In this document: positions 41,933 to 52,716 of the stretch, in pieces
Layout: each line of letters opens with the position of its first letter
Numbering within the stretch: the first letter of the stretch is position 1
Source: Gracilaria gracilis
Lineage: Eukaryota > Rhodophyta > Florideophyceae > Gracilariales > Gracilariaceae
Assembly: GCA_030374805.1 (NCBI GenBank)
Contig: JARGSG010000197.1
Span: 496,001-560,000 of the forward strand
Direction: 5' to 3'
DNA length: 64,000 nt
The notes under the pieces: model-generated
Told to the model about the DNA's origin: nothing
The model's input: only the letters and a program-made list of their open reading frames with translations
Databases searched by the model: none
Made by a program: the position numbers and the translations under genes

Positions 41933-42780
41933 TTACATTACCGGCACCGGAGTAATAGGAGCTGGTGGTGGAGTGTATTCCTCCTTGGGCTCGATAACGT
42001 TGATAACATCTGGAAGCGGCTTTTGAGGACCGGTCTTGCCGGTGGGATCGTGCGGAAGCATGATCATCACCTTGATACCGAGCACTCCTTGTCGAAGTAG
42101 CACATGACGGTACGCAGTGTCAACATAGTCCTTCACCGGGTTACCTGATGAAATCATGTACCCGTCACTGAACTTCATGGTCTTCGCACGCTGCGCACGC
42201 AGCTTACCTGAAACAGAAACAGAGCAACCCTGTTCAAGATCGTGAGGAAAGCATAGAGACAAGAACTTTGTTGTTAGAAGTCCTGCTTACGCGAAAGGCG
42301 TGAACTGCGTTCGCTATGCTCACCCAAGCAGGGATCTTTCCAGATAGCGTATTCGGACGACAGGTTCAATTACATTAGACTTACCTTTGCGCCATTCTCC
42401 ATGACGAACCGCAACACACCGTAGCATGCCCTCCGGACAGCCAATCCACCAACAAGCTTATATCTAAGACTTTCAGCCTGGGCGATGGCACATAGACCGC
42501 GGTTTGCCACTTTCTCAACGAAAAGCTCGACGGAGTTCTCCGGATAAGCAAATCGCTTCTGCACGACAGCAGTAAGTTCGCGGATTCGACGACCCTTTTC
42601 ACCAAGCACAGATTGAGTTCTGGTGGCACGGATGACAACCTCGGTCTTTGACGGGGTCACGCGAACCTCAACTCCAGAATAACCTTCCTCAGCCAGCTCG
42701 CGGGTGAGAAGCTCATTGAGCTCGGCGAACAGGACGCCATCTGCGACAAACTTCTTCTTCTTGGAGATCTGAGCCGCCAT
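41933..42780 (-). CDS. RPS3: 40S ribosomal protein S3 (uS3), spliced
   Basis: Exons 42780-42385 and 42229-41933, 230 residues, phase-0 intron of 155 bp (GTAAGT ... AACAG). uS3 sits at the mRNA entry site of the small subunit. It starts [14 protein letters not shown]; the KH domain is at ~20-95 with [17 protein letters not shown] (GxxG loop GEKG); then [20 protein letters not shown]. Exon 2 restores [14 protein letters not shown], then [20 protein letters not shown] and [13 protein letters not shown]. Length and order match cytosolic S3; the tail is a little shorter than in animals. No plastid or mitochondrial features. Confidence 0.97.
42230..42384 (-). other. Spliceosomal intron in RPS3 (155 bp)
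   Basis: GTAAGT donor after GCA AAG, acceptor CTTGAACAG before GGT TGC. A decoy TTTCAG lies just inside exon 2, but using it would remove conserved residues. Confidence 0.9.
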
Positions 42781-43426
42781 ATTAATCGCTCGCCTTGTGC
42801 TCTAGTGCAAACGCGGGTATCGCTCAGAGTCCGAAAGCCTCTCTGCGGGGTGGAGCGGATTTGATTTCGTTGATGTAGATTCATCGCCGCCGACGTCGCC
42901 GCCGTGCAGTGGCCAAAGAGGGTACGGGCAAAGGGAAACTGCAATTAACTTGTGAGTGAATAAATTGAACCCTGTGTACGTTTCACTGAGTGCAGACGTG
43001 TACACCTAGTCTGCTTGTTCCATCACCGCTCATAATATTATTAGATTAATTAATTGTTTGTTTGCATTGACGTCCAGATGGGCACTGGCGAAGGGAGGCG
43101 AGATGCAGACGACAATCGCCCTTTGCAGATTCCATCTCGTTCCATGAGAGGTCTCTTTCGCCGCAATTCAAACTTCATCTCGACCTCGCTTTCTTTGAAT
43201 GTCTCAAGCCTCGCACTTGAGAAGAATGATACCTTCTTTCTTTTCTTATTCATCATATCGTGACTTTGTTGTGGCCCTTCTGCGCCTTTCGGGGTTTTCG
43301 TTGAGATTCAGTTACAGCTGAACACGAAGGCAATAACCATCTGTCTTTTGTTGCTTCCAGTCTTTATACATCACTTTCGTGCTTCGGAAGACTTTCTCTG
43401 TCTCTTTCTTCTTTCGAACACGAGCA
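42781..43426. promoter_or_regulatory. Divergent promoter region between RPS3 and the arginine deiminase gene
   Basis: 646 bases between divergent starts. No TATA box is obvious. Frames of 60-95 codons on both strands lack domains. A CT-rich tract lies just before the deiminase ATG. Confidence 0.5.
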
Positions 43427-44812
43427 ATGACGTCGGGTAACAAACGCCATCGTAGGGAATGGCAATCTGGCCAATGCCACGAAAACGAGAGTGCGCGAAT
43501 GGTCATCGTATGCGCCCCCACCGTTCTATCGAAAATGATGGGATCTTTGCACCCAGCTGGAGCACTATACGAGAAACCTGTTAACACTCGCCTTGCGGTT
43601 GAAGCACACCAGGAATTCGTCAAAGTTCTCGAAAGTCGGGGGATTACAGTTCTTGACGTTCGTGACATCTTGCTGAAGAATGTGAATTGGTCTGTTGGAG
43701 ACAGGGTTCGCCTGGAAAAATTGGCCTTCAAATGTCTGAAGTACACGTTCAAAGATGTTAATGAGGATAAAGGTTACGACCACGCTTGTGCGAGTGCATT
43801 CGATGGAAAGAACAAGGTTTTAGACACGGCAAGTCAGTACTACGTTAGTGATAAATACAAGAGAAGTGTGATCGAAGAAATGGGCAAGCAACAACTCGTA
43901 GATATAATTCTAACAAACCCTACCGTGATTATATCCCCCTCTCAAAGAGATACCGGTTTCACCGCGAGCTACCAGTTCGACCCTCTGAGTAACATCGTAT
44001 TTGTCAGAGACCAGCAAATCACTACCCGAAAAGGTATTGTAATGGCTAGGCTCCGGTCCCAGCAGCGACAGCGAGAAGTTGATATCATGGAATTTTGCTT
44101 CGGGAAGCTTGGTCTCAACGTTATCGGTCGAATTCCGCATCCAGCTTACCTCGAAGGGGGAGATTTCTTTCCAATGGGTGAAAAACTTGCCCTCATCGGA
44201 TTAGGTCCTCGTTCTGGTTGGGGAGCTGTTAAGTATTTGCTTGAAAACGACTTGATTGGAAGTGAAAGGGTAGCAGTAGTGAAAGATGAGCTAGAAAAGA
44301 AGCAGGAGAGAATGCACCTGGATACAGTTTTTAACATTCTCGGTGATGATTGCTGCATCATGCTGGATGAAATGATGGGTGTCGAGAGCTCAACTCGTCG
44401 AATGGTGGATGTGTACGTATACAGAGGGAGTGATACGAATAATGAGGTGCAGGTGTCAAGAAGAGTTGGAAACTATGCATTGGAAATAGAAAACGTGGAG
44501 TTTTCACAGTACATGCGTGATCAAGGATTCACTATCATACCGATCACCGGAGAAGAACAATTGAATTATGGTTGCAACATGTTGAATCTTGGGAACGGAG
44601 ATATGATCTCCATCGAGAAGGGCACGGCACGCCGTATCGCATGCTCAGAGGCATTCAAAGGAACGGTTGAGTTTGTTGACTTCGAAGCTGTGACATGTAT
44701 GTACGGTGGAGTGCACTGCGCAAGCCAAGTGGTTTCTAGGGAGCACAATTCAAGGTCGGAAGTCGATGCTTCCCCGTCAGACATTGTGACAAAGGTCGAA
44801 AACGGTAACTAG
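43427..44812 (+). CDS. Arginine deiminase
   Basis: 461 residues from the first ATG (a GTG at 43379 is in frame upstream). It converts L-arginine to citrulline and ammonia (EC 3.5.3.6), first step of the dihydrolase route. Fold and active site of the guanidino-modifying superfamily are intact: NIVFVRDQQ (Asp195), AYLEGGDFFP (Glu243, Asp246), MHLDTVFNIL (His297, Asp299) and catalytic Cys383 in LNYGCNMLNLG. The substrate Arg-binding stretch follows (ISIEKGTARRI). No clear targeting peptide after this start. Arginine deiminase is common in bacteria and anaerobic protists and is known in some algae; here it would let arginine be used as a nitrogen store. No ornithine transcarbamylase or carbamate kinase gene is nearby. 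Confidence 0.93.
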   Translation: MTSGNKRHRREWQSGQCHENESARMVIVCAPTVLSKMMGSLHPAGALYEKPVNTRLAVEAHQEFVKVLESRGITVLDVRDILLKNVNWSVGDRVRLEKLAFKCLKYTFKDVNEDKGYDHACASAFDGKNKVLDTASQYYVSDKYKRSVIEEMGKQQLVDIILTNPTVIISPSQRDTGFTASYQFDPLSNIVFVRDQQITTRKGIVMARLRSQQRQREVDIMEFCFGKLGLNVIGRIPHPAYLEGGDFFPMGEKLALIGLGPRSGWGAVKYLLENDLIGSERVAVVKDELEKKQERMHLDTVFNILGDDCCIMLDEMMGVESSTRRMVDVYVYRGSDTNNEVQVSRRVGNYALEIENVEFSQYMRDQGFTIIPITGEEQLNYGCNMLNLGNGDMISIEKGTARRIACSEAFKGTVEFVDFEAVTCMYGGVHCASQVVSREHNSRSEVDASPSDIVTKVENGN

Positions 44813-45505
44813 TATATGTTGAAAGATGGTATTTCGGACATTCGTATCGTGCATACCCAAAGAGTGATTACGTGCTTTGGTAGCCCAACACAATCTCTGG
44901 CCCCATTTTAGCAATATCATGTCGCTCACAAATGTCCTTCCATATCTTCCCGCTTGCTGCGACAGTTGAGTTTTATTTGATGCTTTACTGTTGGGACAAT
45001 TTCATACGCGGAGTTGCTTCCCAGCGGTCCCGTGCTACCCTCCTCGTATTCACCTTCATCTAAGGGTCAAAGCCCAAAGGCGAGTCAGGTTGACTCAATC
45101 ATCATAGTGTGGTCATGTGCTTTCCTGCGTGCGACACCAGCTTTTTGTTTCCCTGGTCCCCCCTATGCAATGGGCTTTAAGGTCCGTTCGTAGCATTAAA
45201 CATCTTTCTGGAATTAAGGTATTCGTTCGTTATCTGGCCACGGCGTGTTTTCTTCGATTCGAAGTATGCATTGGTCACTCACGCCATCGCTCTGGTCTCC
45301 TCCTTCGAATTCAATGGAGGAGAATGGGGGGTTTCGCCACTTTGTACGTGATGCCAAGCAACGCAAAAGGGTGCATGGCTGTGCATTCGTTTTCACTCTG
45401 ACCATCGCGAAGGAAAGTCGTATCAACTAGTCTTCTAGAAGGGGGAGTGAAACTCCCACACAGATTTGCGAAAACGTTTCTTTTGTATCCGAGCGTACCA
45501 TTCTC
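44813..45505. other. Intergenic, no gene seen
   Basis: 3' flank of the deiminase gene and 5' flank of the secreted protein gene. Only short frames. Confidence 0.5.
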
Positions 45506-46285
45506 ATGATGAGAGGTAGGTTTCTTATTTCACTTTCATTCTTTCCAATTCTTGCACTAGTTGCTGCAGAATGCGAGTGGACCCCAACAACATGCTCGTG
45601 CCGCTACGAAGATTCCCCGACAGGGGTATGTCTCAAACCGCATCCGTCTAAACGAAACATTTGCACGCAAAGCAATTGCTCACCAAGTTGGAAGTGCGAC
45701 TGCCAAAACGCCACACACATATGTTCTCGCACAACCTGCGCAGCATATCAAACAGTGGTCGCATCGCCAGTGCCCACGCCGGTGCCAAGCCCTGGGGAAG
45801 TGGTGTGTAGCAGCACGACACAGACGGTCTGCGTATCAAAGACGGGCGCTCCAATTGCACCGCTATCTGAACTACCTCCGTCTCCATCTGCCACTCCAAG
45901 CATATCGCTAACACCATCGCCGTCTCCAAGTAACAGTCCAGCGCTGGCTAACTTCGGAGAGACATGTACCATCAGCGAGGACTGCCCGAACCAATCGGGA
46001 TGTATTTCCGGCGTATGTCGGTCTAACCAAATATGTGACGCGACAATGAAGGCACATTGCGAGGGACTAGGACATGTTTGCTGTGATTATATGTTGCCGT
46101 GTCCATTGTACATGGTGAGATGGGATGAAGCCGTTTGCGCAAAGAACTGCGGAGAGTTTTGTATGCTTCAGGGGAGCTATATCGAGTGTGTGTGGAGGAA
46201 GGGCGGCGACTATGCGTATACTTTGTTATGGGATACTGTGGGTGGTTTCGGAATGGATATTGACCAGTGCAGCATCATGACGTAA
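45506..46285 (+). CDS. Secreted cysteine-rich protein, unknown
   Basis: 259 residues starting at tandem ATGs. Signal peptide: MMRGRFLISLSFFPILALVAA, cleavage near 21. Mature part: N-terminal Cys-rich module (~22-80, Cys about every 5-8 residues, e.g. CEWTPTTCSCRYED and CSPSWKCDCQNATHICSRTTC). A Pro/Ser/Thr linker follows (PVPTPVPSPGE, then LPPSPSATPSISLTPSPSPS). The C-terminal module (~150-255) has the pattern CTISEDCPNQSGCISGVC, resembling EB-like or Dickkopf-like Cys spacing, and ends CCDYML ... CAKNCGEFCM ... DQCSIMT. Disulfide-rich and probably extracellular or cell-wall bound, with an O-glycosylated linker. No family recognised; no enzymatic motif seen. Confidence 0.75.
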   Translation: MMRGRFLISLSFFPILALVAAECEWTPTTCSCRYEDSPTGVCLKPHPSKRNICTQSNCSPSWKCDCQNATHICSRTTCAAYQTVVASPVPTPVPSPGEVVCSSTTQTVCVSKTGAPIAPLSELPPSPSATPSISLTPSPSPSNSPALANFGETCTISEDCPNQSGCISGVCRSNQICDATMKAHCEGLGHVCCDYMLPCPLYMVRWDEAVCAKNCGEFCMLQGSYIECVWRKGGDYAYTLLWDTVGGFGMDIDQCSIMT

Positions 46286-47744
46286 GGACGGCATACCAGC
46301 GATTGTGAGTGAGCAGTTTAACTTCTGGTTGTCAAAGACCTGCCACGATGGAGCAAAGCGCCCAAGATTACGTAGTACAGCAAACGGGACCCCAAGTAAA
46401 CCAAATCTGCAAGCATATACTTGATGGATGCATGAATATAGAGGGGCGTGGTGTCATAGAACTTTTTACAGATGAAGCTGCGTAACTTCTACTGAAGGTG
46501 TATAAACTTTATATGGATAAGTTACCAACGGTGGGGCTGTTACCAATGCAATTGCACTGCTCGTTTCCATTTCCACCAATGAGCACCGCCTGACACGTCA
46601 CGGCATCCATCAAAGTTTGCTGATCAAACCCGTGATCTTCCCCGCTCTCCTGTTCGAAGGCAGAGTGGGACGTGGTTAGTTCGCGATTTAGTTGATCTCA
46701 CGGCTGTTTGCAAGGGACCCCCAACAATATATATCACTTCCCTCTACACCGCACTCATCAACTACAAAGCCACAGCCGTGCTACGCGCATTAGGCTACTA
46801 TACAGACTTAGAAGAAAGCATCGGCTCCCTTGTTTCTTGCAATCGCACAAGCTTTGTTACGGACGACTATCGCCACCTTCTTCATGTGAAATTCTTTACT
46901 CAACCTCTACTAGTAGAGATCGTCAATGTCTTCGCTTGTGCTACTGTATGTTGGTTGTGATTCTGACCTTCAAAACCATGGCCTCGCACAGCATAAGATG
47001 ACAGGCGAAAATCTTTAGGCTTTTGGCCAAAAACGACCCCTTTCCAGTCGACGCCATATCCCAAACTTGAGACGGTAAGGAAGCTTCATTTCCTTCACAA
47101 TCTGTTCAGCAAAAGCAGTTCCAGTCCGCAGACGGCTCACTACTCTTGAACTTGCTCATCATAGTTGTTTAGCTACAGGCTTCGTGACCCTTCCCCGCAG
47201 GCAAAGCCAACCACCATATCCACTGTGGTCTATACCTCTGCCCTGCTGATCAGAAATGGCGCACATTGGCCTTCAGAAGTCAGGGGTTGCTTAAAGCAAC
47301 TTGCTTTCCATGTTTCAATTGGGTGCTCCTAAAACCTCAAAACAACACTGCAAGTAGGATTGCAATAAGAGTTGAGTCTGCATAGGTATACAATAAAAAA
47401 GCCCTTCGAGTAAACGGATATGAAGGCGTCGAAGAAGTACATTGCCGTGAAACCGGAGGAAATCAAACGATTTGGTCTCACGGATCTTGGTTTACATCAA
47501 GGCTATCCTTTCTGTCTATTATGTACGTGCAGGGTTCAGCAGAATATTACTGGAATATATTGTGTCGTGTAGAGTACACAAGGCTGCAAATGCTTCAAAA
47601 GTGCATGGCCAGTGCATAGTGACGAAAAAGTTTCATCTCATGCTTTCGAACTACAGCTCTGAGCCCATGAACCAATGACGACCATCAGCAACATCCTCGT
47701 CCAGAACTGTTCGTGCATGCGTGAGCGTTGTGTGAAAGATTTAG
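46286..47744. other. Intergenic, no gene seen
   Basis: About 1.5 kb between a + and a - gene whose 3' ends face each other. Only frames under 100 codons, none with a domain. Confidence 0.5.
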
Positions 47745-49568
47745 CTACTGACGGCCGAGCAAAGTGTTCCGTATCTCGTTAAAGATTCTCATCGGACCTA
47801 CTAGGCCCGACTGCTTTCGCTCCTTCGCGCCAGCTTTTTCAGTTTTTTCAGTGACCAAGCTTTTTGGCACAACGTTCTCCTTGTTCGCTTTTTCAATCGT
47901 TTGCATCCCCCTGCTATCATGTTCATCGACTGAGGTTTCAACTTCATGCTCTTGTTCCACTATCGAATAGAGATCTTTCCTCTCTTTCGCTTTCGAGGAC
48001 AAAACACGCCTCACATTCATATCATGATGCTCATGAGCAGAGGTAGTAGTAGTACGGATATCTTCAGAGATGTCAAGATTTGAAAAGAAGCTTCGAAGCT
48101 CAGAGTAGTTTTCGGTTTCCTTCCTAGTCTCCATTTCCTCCTGCATGTATACAACTGCCATGGAAGACCTTCTTTTCGGGGGTGTATCTGGGTTATAATG
48201 GGATCTCGGTACGGGCCTCGCTCGGAATTTGTTTCTTTCATACTCGTTGCGGAGTCTTTCTTCTTCCGCCAGGTCGCGCATCTCCTGGGCTCGTTTTTTC
48301 ATGGCATGCATTTCTTCAATACGTGCGCGTTGAGCGGCTTCGAATGCAAGAGTCCGTTCTCGCCGTTCGGCTGCCCAGGGGACTGGGTCGACAGGTACTG
48401 TCAACACCTTATTGTCCAGGTTCGGGACAAACGTGGGACCCTCGAGAATTTCACGTTGAAGCTTCACAGGTCGAACAATGCGGCGGCGATGATCTTCTTC
48501 TTCCTCGATTCTTCTTCTGGCTTGAATTTCCATTATACGAAGTTCATGCAACTCAACACTTCCTAAATTGAATGGTTCCGAAACGGTGGGCGCGGGCTTG
48601 ATTGCAGCCAACGACCGCGGGACCGGAAGAGGTTCAGGTTGAACTGGACCATGAAGAACAGCCTCGCTTTTTGCTGTAGGGCGCACTATTGGACGCGGCT
48701 TGTGGAGATAGCGAGGTGTTGGATTTGGTCTGAAGCTTGTGTTCTTCTTCGGGGAGGGTATCTTTCTAATGCGACCAGTTCTTCGGTGTAGTACCTCTGG
48801 AGATACGGGAATAGTTTTGGAAAAGGTCAACCTCTTTGCCTTTAGACCAGTTAAACCTCTTTCAGAATCTTTATGAACGGTGGGCACTTTTGCCCAATCA
48901 GAACGGCGTCTCGATGCTTTCGTAGAACGAGCATAACTTGGAGTGCGTCGGTTGCGAGTCGGGATTTTGGACGGCGGCGGAGTGAAGTCAGCGACGATAG
49001 ACTTTGTAGCCTTTCTTGCTGAAGATCTAGTAGAAGCCAGTTTGGGTGTTTCGAATTGAACCAGAGCCTCTTTTTCTGCCGATGAAGATTGGTTTGTTCC
49101 TCTAGCCGATAGCGGAATTCTGGAGACTTTCGAAGACTGAATTGTAGAAACCGTACGAACTGGAGTTGCTAGCGGTGGTTTCTCTGAGCTTCGCCTTGGT
49201 AGAAGAGAAGGGGTATTGTTGAGGGTTGGAGCTGAAGACTGAACACTCGATGAATCGAAGCTAGCATGACTGTGCACAGCTTTGGCTTCGTCGGAAGCTG
49301 CAGAATGCGAGACGACGGGCGACTGAGTTATGGCGGAGGTAAAGGAAGCTGGGGAAGCTATTTGTTTCTTATCCTGAATCTTTGCATGAGGCGAATGCAG
49401 AGATCTCTGTTTGACCAGAGGTGAGGCCGGGGAAGTATCGGTGATCATGAACATTTTGACGGGAGATCGTGCCGGATTCTGTGATTGGCTGTTAACGGTA
49501 GCAAGGGCGGTGAGAAAGCTTTCTTCTCGGTCGACGGAGGCAGGAGAACTGGGGTGAAGGCCGGACAT
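47745..49568 (-). CDS. TPX2-like microtubule/spindle protein
   Basis: 607 residues from the first ATG (a GTG 45 codons upstream is in frame, but that stretch looks unlike the rest). The first ~350 residues are basic and Ser/Thr/Pro-rich with S/T-P sites (e.g. PARSPVKMF, TPVRTVST), typical of disordered mitotic regulators. A TPX2 C-terminal-type region follows: HELRIMEIQARRRIEEEEDH, a coiled-coil, then VDPVPWAAERRERTLAFEAA, EMRDLAEEERLRNEYERNKF and the hallmark FRARPVP. TPX2 proteins nucleate spindle microtubules and activate Aurora kinase downstream of Ran. No clear Aurora-binding N-terminal motif is seen. A KEN box-like motif (KENV) near the C-terminus could allow APC/C-driven degradation. 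Confidence 0.75.
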   Translation of the reverse strand: MSGLHPSSPASVDREESFLTALATVNSQSQNPARSPVKMFMITDTSPASPLVKQRSLHSPHAKIQDKKQIASPASFTSAITQSPVVSHSAASDEAKAVHSHASFDSSSVQSSAPTLNNTPSLLPRRSSEKPPLATPVRTVSTIQSSKVSRIPLSARGTNQSSSAEKEALVQFETPKLASTRSSARKATKSIVADFTPPPSKIPTRNRRTPSYARSTKASRRRSDWAKVPTVHKDSERGLTGLKAKRLTFSKTIPVSPEVLHRRTGRIRKIPSPKKNTSFRPNPTPRYLHKPRPIVRPTAKSEAVLHGPVQPEPLPVPRSLAAIKPAPTVSEPFNLGSVELHELRIMEIQARRRIEEEEDHRRRIVRPVKLQREILEGPTFVPNLDNKVLTVPVDPVPWAAERRERTLAFEAAQRARIEEMHAMKKRAQEMRDLAEEERLRNEYERNKFRARPVPRSHYNPDTPPKRRSSMAVVYMQEEMETRKETENYSELRSFFSNLDISEDIRTTTTSAHEHHDMNVRRVLSSKAKERKDLYSIVEQEHEVETSVDEHDSRGMQTIEKANKENVVPKSLVTEKTEKAGAKERKQSGLVGPMRIFNEIRNTLLGRQ

Positions 49569-50536
49569 AGGTGGGAGTGTGCAGAGCCGAAGAGGTAGGC
49601 AGATGTCTGCCACAACTCGAGATAAGGCGTTTAGAAAGACGGTTCGGTGGACGAGACGGAGCAGGCGTTTGATGCAGTGGGACGCCTTGCGGTATGGTAT
49701 CACGGCCGTTTGCAGAACTGGGCGAAGAAATGCTCATGAGCAGCAGAAAAGCTGAAGATATGAGGATGTATAGAACAATTTCCAAGTTAAAGCTGGGTGC
49801 GCCATTGATAAAGCATATTTAGCTCAAGAGGGTTTGACAGATGATTGATGGAGTTGTCATTTCAAAAATTTGAATTAGCCATGAACGGGTTAATTTCAAA
49901 AAAGATCTTCATAAACAGATCAGTGATCTCAGATGGCTGAGATCAGGGAGCCATCGATGAAGGATTCGGCCCCAAATCCTGCGGGCTTACAGCTCGGTAT
50001 GCCAGCTCGTACGAGTCGTACCCTTGTAAACTTTACAGAAGTCGGCTCGATATGAAAGTCGGAGAGCATGCTGCGCGTTGCGTCATTGATCCAATTCTAC
50101 TGAAATTGTCGTGTTGCTGCTGCAGAAAATGGCGGTGCCACGCAGGCCGTGGACAACGGGGCCTCATTGCCTCTCTCAGTCAGCGGTTGTGCAGTGCGCC
50201 AAGCAGCACACGAGGAGCCGCCCATGTGCGAAATGGCGCGTACATGCGCCGTCGGAGTGGACATTCCCCCATCTACGTGTAGAATCTACACTGTAGATAG
50301 ATACCTGACCTGCCTTGGACAGTGTCCAATGGACACACTGCTTCCGCATCTAACTGCTTGCCCCTCAGCCTACAACTTAGTGTTGTCACCTTGTTTCCAC
50401 CGTAAGAGGGTTAACTTTCCTTCTCCTCTCGGTTCCCGTCGCCGTCCGCTACGCCCACTCCACCATTCTTTTCTTCCCTCTCGTGTGTCGTTAGAGCCGG
50501 CATATTGCCGCCTTTCGTCATAACCTGGTGGTCTCC
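49569..50536. promoter_or_regulatory. Divergent promoter region between the TPX2-like and RING genes
   Basis: 968 bases between divergent starts. Several frames of 60-125 codons (50052-50523) lack recognisable domains. A GATCTCAGATGGCTGAGATC palindrome lies at about 49925-49944. Confidence 0.5.
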
Positions 50537-51410
50537 ATGCTCGTTCCGGCATGGCCTGGGTCCGTTTCTTCCGCTTTGACTCTAGTACCGGATGATTTGC
50601 TGTCGATTGTTCGCCAGTCAACGCGTACTAGCCCCTCACAAGCGCCACAACGCTCGGTATGGATTATCGTAATCGTCATCTTGGCTATCCTTGTGTTCGT
50701 GTTGATCACGTTGCTGGTCGTTCGTCTGATGTTCCGGACACGTCAGCTTTCGGTCACTCCCCTTGAAGACACAGAGAATGGCGCCTCTGCACGCCATGCT
50801 GACCGCGAGCGTTTGGTCTTCGCTTATCTACCTGCGCAAGCTCCTGCAATCGTTCGAATGCAACGTCTTGCTAAGAAAGCTGGACTTTCACCACAAGAGT
50901 TAGACTCTGTGGCACCTGTTTCGGCCTATTCAAGACAAGCATCGGACCCTTCACATCTCGACGCAAACAAGAGCGATGACCACGTTTGTGCGGTTTGTTT
51001 GGAAGATATGGTCGATGGCAGCAAGACACGACGTCTTCCATGTGGTCATTGGTTCGATGCAGAGTACGTTGCGATTCGATCTCGTTTTTTGCAGCATGAG
51101 CGCGATATTGTTGATGTTCTAACACCGATTTCTCCTTTTCTCCTATCGCAGTTGTATCAACGTTTGGGCAACCAAAGCCAACCGTTGTCCAGTTTGCAAT
51201 GCCAATATTGTGGACGAAGAAGAGCTTGAACGACGTCGTCTCGGCACGTTCGAAGCTGCTGATCATGGGACCAACCAACGCCGAAGACGAACGAGAGGTG
51301 AAAACGGCACGTTCCAGTTCGCAATTGTCAATGAACACAATTTCCTTGCGTCGGATAGAAATGTATCGTCAACTGGAACCCCACGCACCGTTGTGAATGG
51401 AAACCCGTAG
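50537..51410 (+). CDS. Membrane-anchored RING-H2 ubiquitin ligase, spliced
   Basis: Exons 50537-51063 and 51152-51410; 261 residues. The 88-bp intron (GTACGT ... TCGCAG) splits the RING; joining gives CAVCLEDMVDGSKTRRLPCG, HWFDADCINVW and RCPVCNANI, a full C3H2C3 RING-H2. Reading through the intron would lose the last zinc ligands. One transmembrane helix at ~42-65 (WIIVIVILAILVFVLITLLV) follows a short lumenal or extracellular N-terminus, so the RING faces the cytosol, as in ATL/RNF13-like E3 ligases. No protease-associated domain. The tail is basic (NQRRRRTRGENG). Its stop is 107 bases from the convergent PRCC-like stop. Confidence 0.85.
51064..51151 (+). other. Spliceosomal intron in the RING-H2 gene (88 bp)
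   Basis: GTACGT donor after GCAGA, acceptor CTATCGCAG with a T-rich tract upstream. Phase 2. Confidence 0.85.
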
Positions 51411-51517
51411 TGTGATAGAATCGCTTTGATCTCTAGGCGTCATGTAGATATATCTGTATGGAAGGTTTTACATATCTGTTGTTCATGTTCAGGTACTGTA
51501 GCATTGTAAACTGTTTG

Positions 51518-52033
51518 TTATCGTTTTCGCCGTGATGCAGATCCAGGTAACACCGCTTGCGCGGCCTGAAGTGCTAAAGCGTCTGCCGCCAACGCCGTTA
51601 TTTGATGCTTCCGTCGAGCAACTCGACCTACATTGCGAGATTTGGAAATTTGCTGAGCTAAGCGGGTGGCGGTGTTACGGAGTGCCGACGCGGGGATGTG
51701 ATCATTGGAGTTTGCTAATCGAGCGTTCGCAGTGGCATTTATATTGATGAAGTTTACATCGGCGAGGTCATGCCCAGCTCGGCGGAGTTCGGCTGCAAGC
51801 TCTGGTGGTATCTCTGCATTGGCGGCGTCCGTCTCTGTTTCTTGGCAAAGATCTTCCGTGATGTTCTCATTGGTAGTTGAACTGAGTTGAGGTTGGGTGT
51901 TCTCCCGCAACGCACCAGGAGATTTTGCAGAGGACTGTTGCCCTGACGGCTTCGATATGTCGCACTGCCTCTCCTTCGGCTCGGAACCTTCAGAGGAGTC
52001 TGAATCGTAAGTACGAAGCATAGCCAGAGACAT
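51518..52033 (-). CDS. PRCC-like nuclear protein
   Basis: 171 residues if started at MSLAMLRTYDSDSSEGSE, which matches the short N-terminus of PRCC (MSL, then Tyr, then an acidic Ser/Asp run); an ATG 15 codons upstream is in frame. The middle is disordered. The C-terminal part has helical sequence ending ARRKHQITALAADALALQ, matching the conserved PRCC box (RRKHQIT, then a helix). PRCC is a nuclear protein associated with pre-mRNA splicing and, in animals, with the mitotic checkpoint protein MAD2B. It is shorter than animal PRCC, as in many protists. The identification rests mainly on the ends. Confidence 0.65.
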   Translation of the reverse strand: MSLAMLRTYDSDSSEGSEPKERQCDISKPSGQQSSAKSPGALRENTQPQLSSTTNENITEDLCQETETDAANAEIPPELAAELRRAGHDLADVNFININATANARLANSNDHIPASALRNTATRLAQQISKSRNVGRVARRKHQITALAADALALQAAQAVLPGSASRRKR

Positions 52034-52716
52034 GGTGAAACTGATAGGATGGAAGGACTGGCGATTCGCTTCCTGCACTTGGATGAATATCTTGAACGGT
52101 CAATGGAATTGTGGGCGGAAACAAAAGTTGTCAGGCCTGGGCAGCCCGCACGCTCGGCGAGCACGGTTGAATGCTCTGTAGTTTACCCAAAAAGAGGTAC
52201 CGAGAAGCGGTCAAACAGGCAGGAAAGACGTTTCGTCAGAGACATTTGCTATACGCTTTCGAAGTCAAAAGAATTGCGCCAAGGTCAACCAAGACGAAAG
52301 CACGCAACTGCTTGGAATCATTCTACGCTTGCACAGCATTTCTGTTTTGCGTATGCACGCAGCGCGTGCGGTCACGCGCCAAAACGGGCGTCACATCATG
52401 ATTATGCCATGGGGCAAATTTGTGCAGCAAACTACTTCAATTATACGGAATGGCTCCAACCAAAGTTTTCGAGATACGCCCACCACGTGATTCAGCTCAA
52501 TAAGAGCTTTGAAATGAGCTCCAGAACAGAATATACGGACGAGTAAAAGCCTAAAACGTTACGCAAACTTTTTACGGTTATGAAAACCGGAGTTTTCTGA
52601 AGCGGTCAGGAAGAAAGAGAAAAACGGTTTTCTTTTATTTTGCCCCTCTTCAAGCTCCCCCCTGATTCATACCAAGCCCTTCGCCCACCCTCTCTCACAT
52701 TCAGCAACACGTGAGA
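52034..52716. other. Intergenic region between divergent genes
   Basis: A 165-codon + frame (52049-52546) lacks a domain. At 52443-52454 is ATACGGAATGGC, found again inverted at 54867-54878, so the left end of a transposon may lie here. A T-rich stretch and ACACGTGAGAATGG precede the transposase start. Confidence 0.5.

Noticed and set aside
47745..49703. Longer TPX2-like start at 49703
   Set aside because: The codon there is GTG, and the extra 45 residues differ in composition; first ATG is 49568.
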